A stretch of DNA of 64,000 nucleotides, taken from assembly GCA_914767715.1 (NCBI GenBank), contig OU612068.1, positions 32,364,001-32,428,000 on the forward strand, in the 5' to 3' direction. The DNA is from Membranipora membranacea. Taxonomy: Eukaryota > Bryozoa > Gymnolaemata > Cheilostomatida > Membraniporidae. Within the stretch, counting starts at the first letter, position 1. Each line of letters opens with the position of its first letter. Under the pieces are notes generated by a model that worked only from the letters and a program-made list of their open reading frames with translations, was not told the origin of the DNA and did no database searches. Shown here piece after piece: positions 35,801 through 48,137 of this stretch. The position numbers and the translations under genes were made by a program.

Positions 35801-38800
35801 TTTGTAAACCGCAACAGCTCTCCCGCTACCTTGTAAGTGATTCATTAGCAAAGGGGGTAAACATTGGCTATAATTTAGTAAAGCCAGCTGGAGGTAACTT
35901 AATGTCAGCCAGCGCTAGCTGAGGGGGAGGGGGTCGATAAAATGGTAGCTTGCTATAAACTTCACATTTACAAGCATGTGCAAATGGTGAAGTTTTCCTT
36001 ATGGCAATACATTACTCCTTTTTTATTTCTAATCCTGCTCATCGTGACATTTGTCTGATATTTTCCAGGAATTATCTAAGATTACCATGCCAGTTGTATT
36101 CAATGAACCAATAAGCTTTCTACAGAGAATTACAGAATATATGGAGTATTCATATTTGTTAGAGAGAGCCAATGTGTGTGAAACTCCAGAAGAACGGATG
36201 GCAGTAAGTAGAAACTGGGCTAAATATAGGATATCTCGGCCATGTTGGTATGTCGGACATGGTAGATATGTCGGATATGTCCGACATATTGGATACGTTG
36301 TGTATACTGCTGTGTATTACTAGTTCTCACTCTCCTAGCCCGGTTTTACAGACAATTAATAAATGCATAATCATTGTAGAGTGGTTACTGTAGAGTATCA
36401 AAACCACCAACCATTTTGCTTGATTATGAAACCCAACTTCCACCCCTCAGCGACCAATGAAAAAGCTACCTGATATAAATAATGTGCCAAAATACAGTTA
36501 TAGACTTGTGCTCTCTTAGTTCTGTTCCAAACAGAATGTGGGCCAGACCTCTGTTTTTTCCTTCACAATCATTTACCATCCATATACTGATCCAGTTAGT
36601 ATGTACTGACTCTGACTCTGACTCTGATCCTGAGTTTCTCATCACCCAACCATCAGCCTTGTCATTAATATGATATCCATATTACAGAACGTAGCAGCAT
36701 TCGCAGTGTCAGCCTGCGCATCTAACTGGGATCGATTAGGCAAACCTTTCAACCCCTTACTGGGTGAAACTTATGAGCTCAATAAGTAAGTCATCCTGGT
36801 TATAAGGAAAAATCTGTAAGCATTTAAATATCATGGAATCTGTAATTTGGCCAAGCCATTCATCGCTTGTAATGACATCATAGCAGAAATCATAGTCAGT
36901 TTATTATTCATAAATCCGATAGCAGGATATCCTGAGTTATCAATGTTACCCTTGTAGATAATAAGTTTAGTAGTGCTGTTGATCATTCTGATGACATAGT
37001 ATGCATATTTCATCTACATTGTATTATAGGGAGGAGTTGGGATATAAAGTGGTATGTGAACAAGTCAGCCATCATCCACCAGTCAGCGCATTCCATGTGT
37101 CAGCGACTGACTACAGAGTACACGGTGCTATCAACCCTAAACTTAAATTCTGGGGAAAATCTGTAGAAATTACACCCAAAGGTAATTCTAAAATCAGTAC
37201 TGTGATCAGCTTTATTTGTTGCATTTAGATGTAAAATAATCAATTTTAACAGAAAACTAATAAATCTAATACCCTAATGAGTATTCAGATATAGTAAGTT
37301 TTATATAAATGAAATAAAATAAGTCTTGGTAAACATGGTATTTGCAGTAAAGTCAATACAAGACCAGAGAAAGCTTATTATAAGATACCAATAATGTGAC
37401 TGCTCAATATGGGACTAGTAATGGTTTATCGTTTATTATTGACTTGTGAGTCAGTGTCATGTACAGGGTATCCAGGAACATCCTGAGTTATGTCCCTTGA
37501 TTTCGAACCTGTGAATGTAGTGGGGATGCTATGACCCATAATACCTGGCCCAGTGGATCAGGCAAAATTAAATCAGGGTAGGATAGAATCTACAAAATAT
37601 GCATACACTTTGCCGGAAGACAAGCAATTGATAGTCGAAGTCCTCTTTTTCTTGGCTGTCTTCTTTATGTTAATCTTTCTATCAGTGTATTATTTTGTAG
37701 CCACTTCATGATTTGCCTAAAATCATAGATTCAGCCTGACCTAAACTGGGTTTAGATCCTGATCCATTGCTCAGGGAGCTTGTGGATTTCCTGACATTGG
37801 CAGGATAGGATTTCTGATAACCCTCTTCCAAATATGGTGTTTAGTGAGTTGTGCTAACTCGACACAAAATAAGATAATTCAGCAAAACTCGGGTTACATA
37901 TACAAAATCATGGCGAAGGCAGACTGAAATCTACATATCAGTTCAGTACTTTTTGGGGCATCCAATTTAATCTGGTCATTTCTGCTACAGGTGTGATAAC
38001 TGTTGAACTAATACGACACGGAGAAGTTTACACCTGGGAGAATGTCAACTGTTCGGTGCATAATATCATAGTAGGTAAATTATGGGTAGAGCACCATGGT
38101 AGAATGGAGATAGTCAATCACAAAACAGGTCATAGGGCGGATATTTCATTTAAGAAGAGTAACATGTTCTCCAGGGAGGTACACAAGCTAGAAGGCTCTA
38201 TCCTAGATAACAAGTAAGCAGTCAAAACCATTCAACATTCTCATCCCTTTGATAACTTTTCTGCAAAATGAATTATCTTACTTAGCCTTATCAACTTAGC
38301 CTGCCCAATAAGCAGGTTCAACCAGTTTACCTGTGATTGTGGGGTTTATTGGGCAAGAAGATATTTGAAGTCAAACCAAACAGACTTATAGCTTGTCAGT
38401 TCCAATTGTAATCAGCAATTGTTTCAATAAATATACAAACCCATGGGTGTGATAGGCTAAAGTCACACTGTACGAATATAATCACTTGTATCGATGACCA
38501 CCTTTTTTCACTTTGCAGAGACAATCTACTTCTTATGTTATATGGAAGCTGGACAGATGCAATGTTCTCTGTTCCCCCTACACATTGGGATGCTCATCTA
38601 CGACAAGAAAAACCGAAAGCAAGAGCTGGATTGGTATGTGTTTTCAGTCATAAGTTTTCTCTGTTGAGAGTTTGTTAATAAAACATACCACTTCATCCAT
38701 CCATGCATACCCATTTGTTCTTATGGAAGTCTGGAGAGTGATAAATTCTTAAAAAGACACTGGTTCTACTTGAATTACAAAAACAATCTGTGGGCTGAAA

Positions 38801-40189
38801 TGGGTGATACTGGGCAACTTCTGTCAATACTTTTGTCAGTGTCCTAGTGAATATATTCTTGAGGGCTAATGCTTCGGTACCTGTGTTTTCAAGTGGATCT
38901 TGCTCAGATTCCAAGGGGGCCACTACTATTCAAAATAAATATTTCTCTAGTTGCATTGAATTTGACACATATGAAGTAGCTCTACTTTTTTAACAATTGA
39001 CGGATGCATTGGTGGAAGAGGTCACAGATTAAGCTCTAAAGCTTGTTGACCAGACACTTTAACACCATGAACCTTCAGGGTTAGGTCACAGTGTGTATGC
39101 TGCGTGGTCTGGTGTCTAAGTTTCTGTATATGTCTTGTAGGATATGATGAAGTCTATCGGTAAATCTCTATCTCTTGACAATGGTTCTGATAGCCCAGAT
39201 ATGGAGGTGCCTAAAAAACCGTCAAGCTTTGATCTAAAAATCCCCGGACAGACATTCCTGTGGCAGGCTGACGACAGGCCTCCTAACTGTGATAAGGTAA
39301 GAGTCATTGTCAGCTGAGATATAAAATCAGTGAACTGAGGCGATAATCGGAAATATGAGCTCTGCGAAAAAAGGTGGTAATCCAATCCATATTCATTAGC
39401 CAAAAATTCCATTTGCTATTTATTATATCGTCACACATTTATGTTGACTGGGTGATGTTTTTGATGTTTTTGTTGCAGTATTACAGTTTCACCAAATTTG
39501 CTATGATGCTGAATGAGTTGGATGATGAACCTATGAGAGCTAAACTTGCCCCTACTGACAGCAGGCTAAGACCGGATATTAGAAGTCTGGAACTCGGTAA
39601 TATAGGTCAGTACAGCTCTATCAGTTATGTGGCTTAATAATTTTATATCCGATTTGATGACATTGAATTAAAATTACTAGTTCGCATCTTCTGCTGCCTC
39701 TTTCAGGAAGTTCATCAGATGAGATCAAAATAAATCGAAGTAAAATTCCTCTTGTAGATCAAGCAGCAGAGAAAAAAGTATATTTGGAGGAAAAACAGCG
39801 AAACACTCGGAAGGAGATGAAGAAAAACAAGGAAGAATGGTCACCCAGGTATGACATCATCAAATAATATCAATATGAAACTGTGTGATGATGAATGATG
39901 TCACTCATTGGCTCTGCCAAACTCCAATAGCTAGAGGGTCAATGGGAACTGTGTTGATGTCAGTAAAAGTTGAAGTTGAGGGCTCATAATCCGCCTAAGT
40001 TGATCAATGTACATTTATCGGCCTGCTGTTTCACAGCTTCCGTGTTCCAAAGCTTGATCACTCTCTCTTTTTGTTAATTTTGACAGGTGGTTTAAGTGGT
40101 CTCCGCATCCAAAGACAGGTAAACCAGATTGGATATATCAGGATGAGTATTGGACTGAGGATTGGTCCAAATGTCCCGATATATTCTAG
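20888..40189 (+). CDS. OSBPL1A: ORP1-like oxysterol-binding protein (ankyrin-PH-FFAT-ORD), 24 exons
   Basis: Exons: 20888-21077, 21264-21349, 21656-21730, 21958-22069, 22278-22363, 22613-22757, 23082-23268, 23578-23641, 23969-24079, 24310-24432, 26691-26790, 30723-30826, 31307-31526, 32290-32455, 35077-35152, 36069-36203, 36688-36785, 37030-37181, 37991-38213, 38519-38633, 39141-39296, 39479-39605, 39707-39848, 40087-40189. All join in phase to 1031 residues. Order: acidic N-terminus; ankyrin repeats, about 65-225 ([43 protein letters not shown]); PH domain, about 262-365; short coiled coil; FFAT motif [10 protein letters not shown], about 521-530, for binding VAP at the ER; ORD, about 590-1000, with signature EQVSHHPP. 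This is the long ORP1 architecture. By family, ankyrin repeats bind Rab7 on late endosomes, the ORD carries sterol or phosphoinositide, and FFAT bridges to ER. Intron 11 holds a large minisatellite. Confidence 0.95.
24433..26690 (+). other. ORP1 intron 10 (2.3 kb)
   Basis: It separates the PH-domain exons from the coiled-coil exon. I see no conserved exon, repeat family member or RNA motif here. Confidence 0.5.
28685..28703 (+). repeat. Left flanking motif of minisatellite
   Basis: TAGCCTTGTCACGCGGCTA, itself an imperfect palindrome (AGCC...GGCT). It recurs with one change on the far side of the array. Confidence 0.6.
28751..29868. repeat. Minisatellite, about 53 copies of a 21-bp unit (ORP1 intron 11)
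   Basis: The unit is CAGCGGGAGGCTCCTAGGAT plus A, tandemly repeated for about 1.1 kb. Each typical unit contains the palindrome TCCTAGGA. Because 21 is a multiple of three and the unit lacks stops in some frames, long open frames exist on both strands: heptads like QREAPRI on plus and YPRSLPL on minus. Variants (AGG/GGG/GTG, GCT/GAT/ACT) change amino acids freely, which argues against coding. Two GTG-variant pairs, at 29017/29038 and 29374/29395, are followed by similar variant orders. That suggests a 357-bp (17-unit) internal duplication. Confidence 0.95.
29902..29919 (+). repeat. Right flanking motif of minisatellite
   Basis: TAGCCTTGTCACTCGGCT matches the left-hand copy at 28685 at 17 of 18 positions, in the same orientation. 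Confidence 0.6.
29920..30722 (+). other. ORP1 intron 11, 3' part
   Basis: A 126-codon frame (29978-30358) lies here, but it has no known domain and no splice context, and I treat it as chance. No other element is visible. Confidence 0.45.
32456..35076 (+). other. ORP1 intron 14 (2.6 kb)
   Basis: Separates the linker exons from the start of the sterol-binding domain. Several short open frames on both strands lack domains. I see no recognisable repeat or RNA. Confidence 0.5.
36268..36287. repeat. Small perfect hairpin, ORP1 intron 16
   Basis: ATGTCGGA TATG TCCGACAT: an 8-bp stem and 4-nt loop, with related TGTCGGACATGG sequence just upstream. It lies 65 bp after the exon 16 donor. Confidence 0.6.
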
Positions 40190-40227
40190 TTTACATTCAG
40201 GTAACTATAACATGAGCCAGTACCGCT

Positions 40228-40233
40228 AATAAA
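40228..40233 (+). terminator. Poly(A) signal AATAAA, ORP1
   Basis: Canonical hexamer 39 bp after the stop codon at 40187-40189. A 3' UTR this short is possible, and longer forms may exist. Confidence 0.45.
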
Positions 40234-40879
40234 ACTTATACCCTATACTTCACTGAGAGCCGGGTAGAGGGGCTTTATAATGTGATGTTGGTTTTCAACT
40301 TTGATTGCTCCAAGGGAAGCAAACCTCATATTCATGATTGAAAAATAACAAACAGTATTGAATTCACCCTTGATTTCAATATGATAGATAATTTATTATT
40401 ATATTTTTGGAATTTTAGAAGCCCTTAGAAACTGCAATTTGAATTAAATTATGCAACATATTATAGTAACTTACATGTAATATATTTTTCTACTTGTACC
40501 CAGGTCAATTTTGGTTGATCTCAACAATTAGTGTTTTTTAGTTTTATATGATGACAAATGAAGTTTCAATATGTACTTAGTACAATCTATATTGCTCAAT
40601 AATATAAAAGTTTAGACGAGTATAATTTTTATCGTTTGTTGGCTGGGATTTATGTTGCTGTACTCAACCCATATCCCCACACCGGTGATCATGGTGATGT
40701 CGAGGGTTTTCATACTTTCAGCACTAAACTTTGCTCTCTCATTGCACATTTATCAGAGAATATGACATATGCAAGCAATGAGCAAACAGCAGCCTGTGAT
40801 GATGATGATTATAAACTTGTCACTATATATCATTGTATAATTGGGTGGGGTTGAGATCAGGGAGGGATGGTAACAATTG

Positions 40880-41015
40880 GGTTGAGATGGTAACAAAAAT
40901 ATACTCATCACCCATGGATTGATATGTATTAGATTGATATGTATACATATCGACAATGATAATTAGAGATAGATTGAGTCAGCCAGTTCCTCATGAAATT
41001 CTGTACAGAGCGGTT
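40880..41015. repeat. Interspersed repeat, copy 1
   Basis: Begins GGTTGAGATGGTAACAAAAA and continues through ATACTCATCAC, AATTAGAGATAGATTGAGTC and CTGTACAGAGCGG. The same series of landmarks occurs at 41911-42030. Confidence 0.55.
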
Positions 41016-41910
41016 GGTTACCATGGTCACAAACAAATGCATCAATAATACGGAGTGAATATTATGTAGTATAAAATGAAACATGAGTGATATTGGGAGG
41101 TGGTGAAATAGCACACGTAATTAGGTTGCTGGTGACTGTGTAAAAAAACATGAGATATATAAAGTGCACATATATAGCTACCTAAAGTAGCTTTCAATGT
41201 CTGAACTTCTAGGATTCAAGAAAAAAGCACCGACAGGCTAGAATGACATGATAATGGCTCTCTCACTTGAGATCACCAGATATCTATCAATGATGATGAA
41301 CTCTGATTGTTCACAAACCCGTCTGAATTTGTGAGGTTCGTAGCCAACATTCCCACAATGCATATCAGGTCAGGAATTCCCAATAAATCCAGGTCCAAAC
41401 TCTACAAGTTTATTATGGCCTAATCTGCTTGGAGTTCCAGTAACTTTTGTTACGTATTAGTGTCATCCCATGTCACCTCCACATAGTAGATATTGTAAAC
41501 AATCTCTGGTTATCTCCTTTGTTTATATGTCCATGATACCAGGCCATGGTCTCTTGGTAATGCGTCATATTCTGGGATTCTCAACTATAATCAAAGGTTT
41601 TGTAGGCTAGATTGTAGCAAAAACTTTTCATGAACTGGCTGCTTATACCTTTTTTGGGAAGCTATGGAATTTTAGATGTTATCTGCATGTATTTTGGGTT
41701 GTTTCAATCCTACTCATAAGCCAATAGTTTCTTGAGGGGCAGCAACGCCAAATGCAATTTGGGGTAAAACATGCTGGCCAGACAAAGATAAATTTTAACT
41801 GCCATTGCTGAAGACTTTTAGTTGATTCAGGTCATTTTCAGATATTCCATTTGCATTCAATGTATCAGGCCGTCACTATGGATCATTAGGTATTTATTCG
41901 GATAATATTA

Positions 41911-42030
41911 GGTTGAGATGGTAACTAAAAATATTCATCACTAACAGAGAGATATTTATGAGCATTGTGACAGTGAAAATTAGAGATTGCTTGAGTCAGC
42001 TGCTTCCTGTAATGTACGGAGCCGGTGCTT
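41911..42030. repeat. Interspersed repeat, copy 2
   Basis: Begins GGTTGAGATGGTAACTAAAA, then ATATTCATCAC, AATTAGAGATTGCTTGAGTC and ATGTACGGAGCCGG, matching copy 1 in the same orientation with small indels. Confidence 0.55.
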
Positions 42031-42447
42031 CCCACGCTCCCCAATTGTGACATCAACTACCCAGTATATGGCATGATTATAGAAAATGGTTAAATGCAGA
42101 AATATTCCATATTGTGTGATATCGATAGCGGATAAAACAAGCAGGAGCGTCAGTCACTTAAAAATATAAATAATAATATGCATTAAGATACCTAAAGTTA
42201 AAAAAACCTGTGCTGACATCATTATTGCAACAACCTACATAGATTCTAATTAATAGATTAATGATAAATGATTATCAAGGTAAAATGAAAATAAGCTCTT
42301 TCATGAAAAGTAGGATCGCAGAGATATATTTCCATGATAAGGAACTTTCGTTTCCAATTAACAGGGTAATAAATGCATCTTGTCATTTAATTCCTCTGCC
42401 TCAGCTTAGTTGCCTAACCTGAGAGACACATAAGGCCATCACACCTC

Positions 42448-44939
42448 TCAGAGCTGGAAGTTTCGTTTATTAGATTTATGAGAGCGTAGGGTACCAACAG
42501 GCTGTGATCGTACAGACCCGGATTCTACCAGTATAACAGGCTGTGATCCGTTCACCACCGGTACTGTCTGTACTGTCTGCATAGTCTGTACAGGCATAGT
42601 CTGTACATACTGTACCTCTCCTCGGCCTGAACCCTGATCATCTATCACATACGCTGCTCCGGCCTTCTCTATAAACAACAGGAACCTCATGTTATAAAAA
42701 CTGTCTGCTGCACTGCACTGTACTGCATCTTAGCAATATCAAGTGGAATATCTGGATGCAAATGAATGACTTGGTAGTGGTACTGTCATTGCTTCATCAA
42801 AACAGAGGTGTTTGGTCTACAGATAAACCAAAATATAAAACTGATGACTTATTTCTAGGTTAAAACAGCAGTATCAGTTTAGTTTTGTCATGATTATGCA
42901 GTAGAGTCTTAGTAAGTAAGTTATTTAGTTCATCTCAGAGATAGTGATACCTTACCTTGCCAAGGAAGAAGCTTTGTGTGTTTGAGCGCCAGAACGAACG
43001 CCAGCACAGCTAGGATAATGGCATCAAATATAGCAACGATAGCCAGTATATAAGTCCACTGTATCTTACATCTTCCAGCATCATAACTTTCAGAACCACA
43101 AGTATTAGCGACCACGTCAGCTCCCCAACCGCTGGGATATATTATACAAGCCAGCAGCATGCATATCGCTGTAACAAAAAATATTAAAACCAATGAGAGA
43201 CCTGCTTCTGTTCACAGAGTGCATTAGTAAACACTGGCCATACAGGAATACTCTTGCCTGGTGCCAGGTATTTTAATTTTGTTGGAGTATATATATTCTT
43301 TATTATTACCGATCAAAGTCAATGACAAATAAAGACCATGCATAAGTCAGTCAGGTGTATTTATGGAACATTTTGTTGTCTATTATGAATGGACGGCCAA
43401 TAACACAAATCTGTATTCACATCAGTCCACCATTACATGCCGATCACATAATACATGTCTTTCTGTAAATGCACATGCACCTAATCCACAAAACTTCATA
43501 ATAAATATTCATAGGATCATTTATTCTGGATATTTCAGCAGATACATAGAAACATGATGAGTGGTGATGATGGTCAGTGGTGATGAGAAACATGATGAGC
43601 AATGAAGCAGCACATATTTCTATGCATAGCAACAGAGCGATAACACAAGCCAGTCTGATACCAGGTATATATTTTTATATACAGCTGAGGTAATTACTGG
43701 CGGCGGAATTCACTATAGACTTAAAACTATCACAACACAAAAGCTTCGGGTATTATGGCATCCCCCCACATTAGAGGCACAGTTTTTACTATGAAGACTC
43801 AGCAATTTAACACAAAAGATGAACTCTCTGGAGCATACAATGTAAAGAATAGGGCATTATAATCCTGTTTACAAAAGAATCGGATACCTGTTTTCCAATG
43901 AATTGACTAGCTGAAACTGAAAGGGCCACTTGTTTTCAGCTGGCTATATCAGAAATTGATCAAATCACGCAATATCTATATGAAAATGAAAGTTAGTAGG
44001 GCTTACGGGTAAAGCTCACCTGGACTTAGTTAGATGAGAAAAGGAAGCTCATAAACTCATGGATAAATTCTAATTGGTAACAAAACAGAGCCTAGATGTA
44101 TGATACCATATTTTGAATCATAATATATCCCACCATACTATACCACAACCCCCCACAACTTAGCATAACAAACCACTACATAAACCGACTACATAAATGT
44201 TACACTGTGTCAGACTTTTGAGGAACGATTTGTGGTCACAGTCATCAGTTATATGCATGGGATGATAATAACAGGCAACAATCTGAAATGCAAACTAACC
44301 AGATGTTGAGTTGATTCCACACACTAAAACCACTATTATGAAGAGTTCTGTAAGGCCTTCAATTTCAACTCCTGGTGCTTTAATTGAATGAAATTATGAT
44401 TTCTGTGTGCCAGTCAGTGATTGGCGAACGCACAACCATAACACCTCTTCTGCATAGTGAGGCAATGAGCGTTATAGGGAGATTTGATAAACTGTGAAAC
44501 ACCTACCTATTAGAGTGAGAATAATTCCGCAGATGATGAACACCACTTTAGCTGAAACACAGATGAACAAGAAAAAGCAGAGAATACAGATAATGGCGAG
44601 AAGTACTGACAGTCCGACAAACACTGTGGTTGCCTGAAACGCCGCTGATGGAATCTCTGACCATTTCAAGAATGAGCCTCTCATCTCAATCTGGTCACCA
44701 TTAGTAGCGTAGTATCTCCATAGTCCGAAGTATCCTCTCCCTGGGGCGTCCCTCTCTGTACCGAGCCACGTGGGCTGTATCAGGCACACTAAGGCTATGA
44801 TAAGGAAGGCTACCACCAACACTCCCCACATGACCGCAATGGCCCGATGGTAGTTGACATATTTAGAGTGGTAGTACCTGACCCTGTCATCTCCACCGTC
44901 AGGTTTTTTCTTCTTTGACTTGAAAGTTTTCAGCGCCAT
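42448..44939 (-). CDS. LHFPL: LHFPL tetraspan protein (LHFPL3/4/5-like), 3 exons
   Basis: Exons in coding order are 44507-44939, 42956-43168 and 42448-42668. They join in phase to 288 residues. A basic N-terminus (KSKKKKPDGGDD) precedes TM1 (AVMWGVLVVAFLIIALVCLI), followed by QPTWLGT, the claudin-superfamily-like first-loop motif, and GLWRYY. TM2 and TM3 follow. IYPSGWGADVVANTCG and GRCKIQWTYILAIVAIFDAI match the second loop and TM4 of the LHFPL3/4/5 branch. In vertebrates these proteins partner with ion channels (LHFPL5 in hair-cell mechanotransduction, LHFPL4 with GABA-A receptors); transfer of that role here is inference. The cytosolic tail is longer than in human LHFPL5 (219 aa in total) and carries a VQTMPVQTMQTVQTVPVV repeat. 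Location: plasma membrane. Confidence 0.92.
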
Positions 44940-47087
44940 GATTCGAGTGTCAATGAAAACTGATCTTTATACAAATAATGTTCTTCTGTAAATATACCTA
45001 AGGCGATCAGCAGCATCATGCGCTACTCAATGAATAATACTTGCATTATCTGTTTAGGATATGATTGACTGGTTTTACGAATTATCCAACCTGAAAAGTC
45101 AACTGACTAACCACACCCACTTTTTTTAATCAAGGGATAACGACTTCTTCTTGTCAAGCAATTTTGCCAAATCAGTTCGTATAAACTCCCTGATATAAAG
45201 CAAGCAGTATTTGATATATGTTCCTCTAACTCCTTGGTCCCACACTCTCAGATATAAGCATTATTGGCTTTGAAGTTGAACCATGGCTGTTGCAACATCA
45301 CCTAATGCTCATAGTGCCTAGTCGTTATACATTCCAGGATGACACAAGCAATCTGTGGTATCTCCACAGACCAGGCTTCATATTATGACGATTCATTATA
45401 ATGCAGAAATTACCCTAACCAGTGGGATTTTACTGTGATTTCATGCCATTTTTATATAACATCATGCTTTGGTCTTTGATGTGCGATTTTGTGTTATTTT
45501 TGTCCACGCTCATGTGTATCGTCTGTCAAAATGAACCAAAAGTTGGAGTTACAATCACAATGTGTAAGAAAGAGCAACTCCCATAAAGTATCAGAACTCC
45601 TGGCTATTTTCCGCCATAGACTAACTTCAATGTTTACCACACAAATATGCTCAGTCCGATACAGACGAGAAATTGTTTTTGCTTTACTAAGCTATTTGCT
45701 GTTCAGTAATTAAGCGTCAGCAATATATCTATTTATAGCTTCATTGAGAGAAAGGAATATTTTGAAAACATGTTATCTTAGTTTGATTGCTCAGCCGTTT
45801 AAAAGTGAGATTTCCTGTCATTCCATTATGAACCACTCATTTTGAAAAGAGAATGCTATAAAATTTCACAACAAGCTATTTACCCTGGGGATGTTGGATA
45901 TCAAAAAACGTTTCTGTATGATATTGACAAAACTACTATTAGAATCTTGTCTTATCTGGTCTTCTCATCTCATTGTAGTCATGTTGCATGCCTTGTTACT
46001 TCATTGTTTGCCACCCTCACCCTCGTCTACCCAGGAACGCTGTCCCATACTTTCTAGTCTGAGAACAGGAGTTGTGCTTCATCTTGTCAAGAAAAAACAA
46101 CTACCAGCTGAATTTAGTATTTTCTAAATCCATCTACTCCCCTCATGATTGTCATATCAAATTTCAAAATTCAAATTTCAGCAGACATGGTGAATACCTG
46201 TTTTGTCTATTATTATTTTTCATAATAGGGAAAACTGTCAAACAAAGTGTTGTACTAAGTGACAGCGCAATGGTCAACTATAATCACCAAATAGGCAAAT
46301 AAATCTGCAAGAAAATTTATCGAGAATTTGAGAAATTAGAGAATCGAGAGGAATAGAGAAACTGACGGTGAATGCGCTTATTGATTCAATAATAATCTAA
46401 CTAAAATAAATATTCCTTGATAAATATAGATAGCAGAGAAATAAGGGAATATTCCTGGTAATGCATCCATTAGTAATGTCTATCACCCTCGACAAAAGCA
46501 TGAATTTCCCCGCATCTCGACTAGACATAACCTGAAAAGGTGGCAAATATTGCCATGGCCGTCGAGTATGTGTTTAGTCACTAACAAGCTATGACTGATG
46601 TGGGAATAAAACTTTTCCCTGGCATGTTAGGGTGTTGGATTACAACATGCTGTTAGGATATTGCCAACTGGGTAATGCATTGTTTCTTTGATGTTCTATA
46701 TCTGCTATATTGGGACAATAATGAAAATTTTATATGACTATGTGCCAGATGATAACACTAATAATAATAATAGCACACAATGAATACAAGATCACAGAGG
46801 AGAATTTTATGAATACTTTCTCTGTGAAATGATGCCGCATATAATTAAAAAATTGACGAATTTTTCAGTTCATTTATTACATACATGTTAACTTTACAAC
46901 TCTTGAGATCTTAAACTATTCAATTTGTCCCATCGGTTTTCCCATCACAACCATAAGAGGCAGATGAGTTAATGGCATGGTATAAGTAACTATTTTTCTT
47001 GAAATATCATCACCTTGTGTTGCTCAAAACAAATCCTAATCTGCAGCCATACGATTGCGGCTATAACCTGAACAAACTGATCATTAG

Positions 47088-48137
47088 ACATTTTTACAAC
47101 CTCTCCTGTGATCTCCGTCTCATCTGTGAGCGCCACCTGTCCTGTGTCACCTAATTCCTCTGTTATTGGTAAGTGTAGCAGAGTTTTATGTAGGGTATCC
47201 TATTTAACTTATTTATTTATATGGTTTGAATCTTTTATAATATGGATGGGGATTCAGCAGTTATGTAAAAAACAACCAGCCTGCATGCGAGTTTACTCCT
47301 CTCCTCTTCTTCCTTATTGAACTTAACTTCCCTTTTAGAGAGTACGTGTCACCTAGTTCCATATCATTACCATTGTCTCATGACTGTTTGGAATGCCCTG
47401 GGAAAATTATGAGCCAATGTTGCACCATTGGTCTGCAACATTGTACCCACACCTCACAAAATCATTTCTTCCTTGACCCTTCCATTTTCAATTCCAAAGG
47501 AACTTTACCTCTGAAATCAATAATAACTTTGGGTGTGGCAAGAAATAATCTTATTATATAGTTGAGGTCATGTTTTCACAGGGAAACCAAAGCTGTCCAA
47601 GTTTTACATCTGAATGCTGACTCTTACTTCAATTAATTTCTTGTCACCTGCTCTGAAGCGTCTGTATGAGTAATCAAGCATTAAAAAGGGGATTTCCCTT
47701 TATCGGCTATCAGAGCCTGATGCCTCTCTAGCTAACCGAGATCCGATGCTTTATCTCAGATGATTCAGGATTCAGAGCATTGTGTCCGCAGTATTAGTCA
47801 CTCATGTGATTTTACATTTGCAATGCTTCATAGCTCCACATCACCTCATTGTTTGTCTTATCTCCATGGTTACCACTTAACGCTAACGCTAATGCTCATA
47901 CTACTCAGGAGTGCCTAATTGGATTAATTTTTAAACAATAGAAGGAGAGAGTGATTATTTGTCATGGTGTGTTGGCACCCTTTGTAATTCTAACTCCAAC
48001 TAAGGAAAATCATTCTATACTGAATTGTAGAAATAAAACTCTATCATTTTTTTTTTTAGAAATGGATAGTGTGGTTAGAATAAATAATCATAAAATTCAT
48101 TTCAGCTGCCAAACCATCTGCAATAAAATGGGTTGAA
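47088..48137 (+). CDS. Two weak, phase-compatible candidate exons (unrecognised)
   Basis: 47088-47168 (acceptor ATTAG, donor ATTG|GTAAGT) reads as a Ser/Thr/Val-rich stretch containing SPVISVSSVSATCPVSPNSS and ends in phase 1. 48106-48137 (acceptor TTCATTTCAG, donor GAA|GTGAGT) continues in the required phase as AKPSAIKWVE. Splice sites are good for the second and mediocre for the first. I found no further exons or domain. It may be coincidence. Confidence 0.2.

Larger units (their letters stand above)
40190..42447. other. Convergent spacer between ORP1 and LHFPL
   Basis: Contains the ORP1 3' UTR and two diverged copies of an interspersed repeat (about 40880-41015 and 41911-42030). No coding sequence is recognised. 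Confidence 0.5.
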
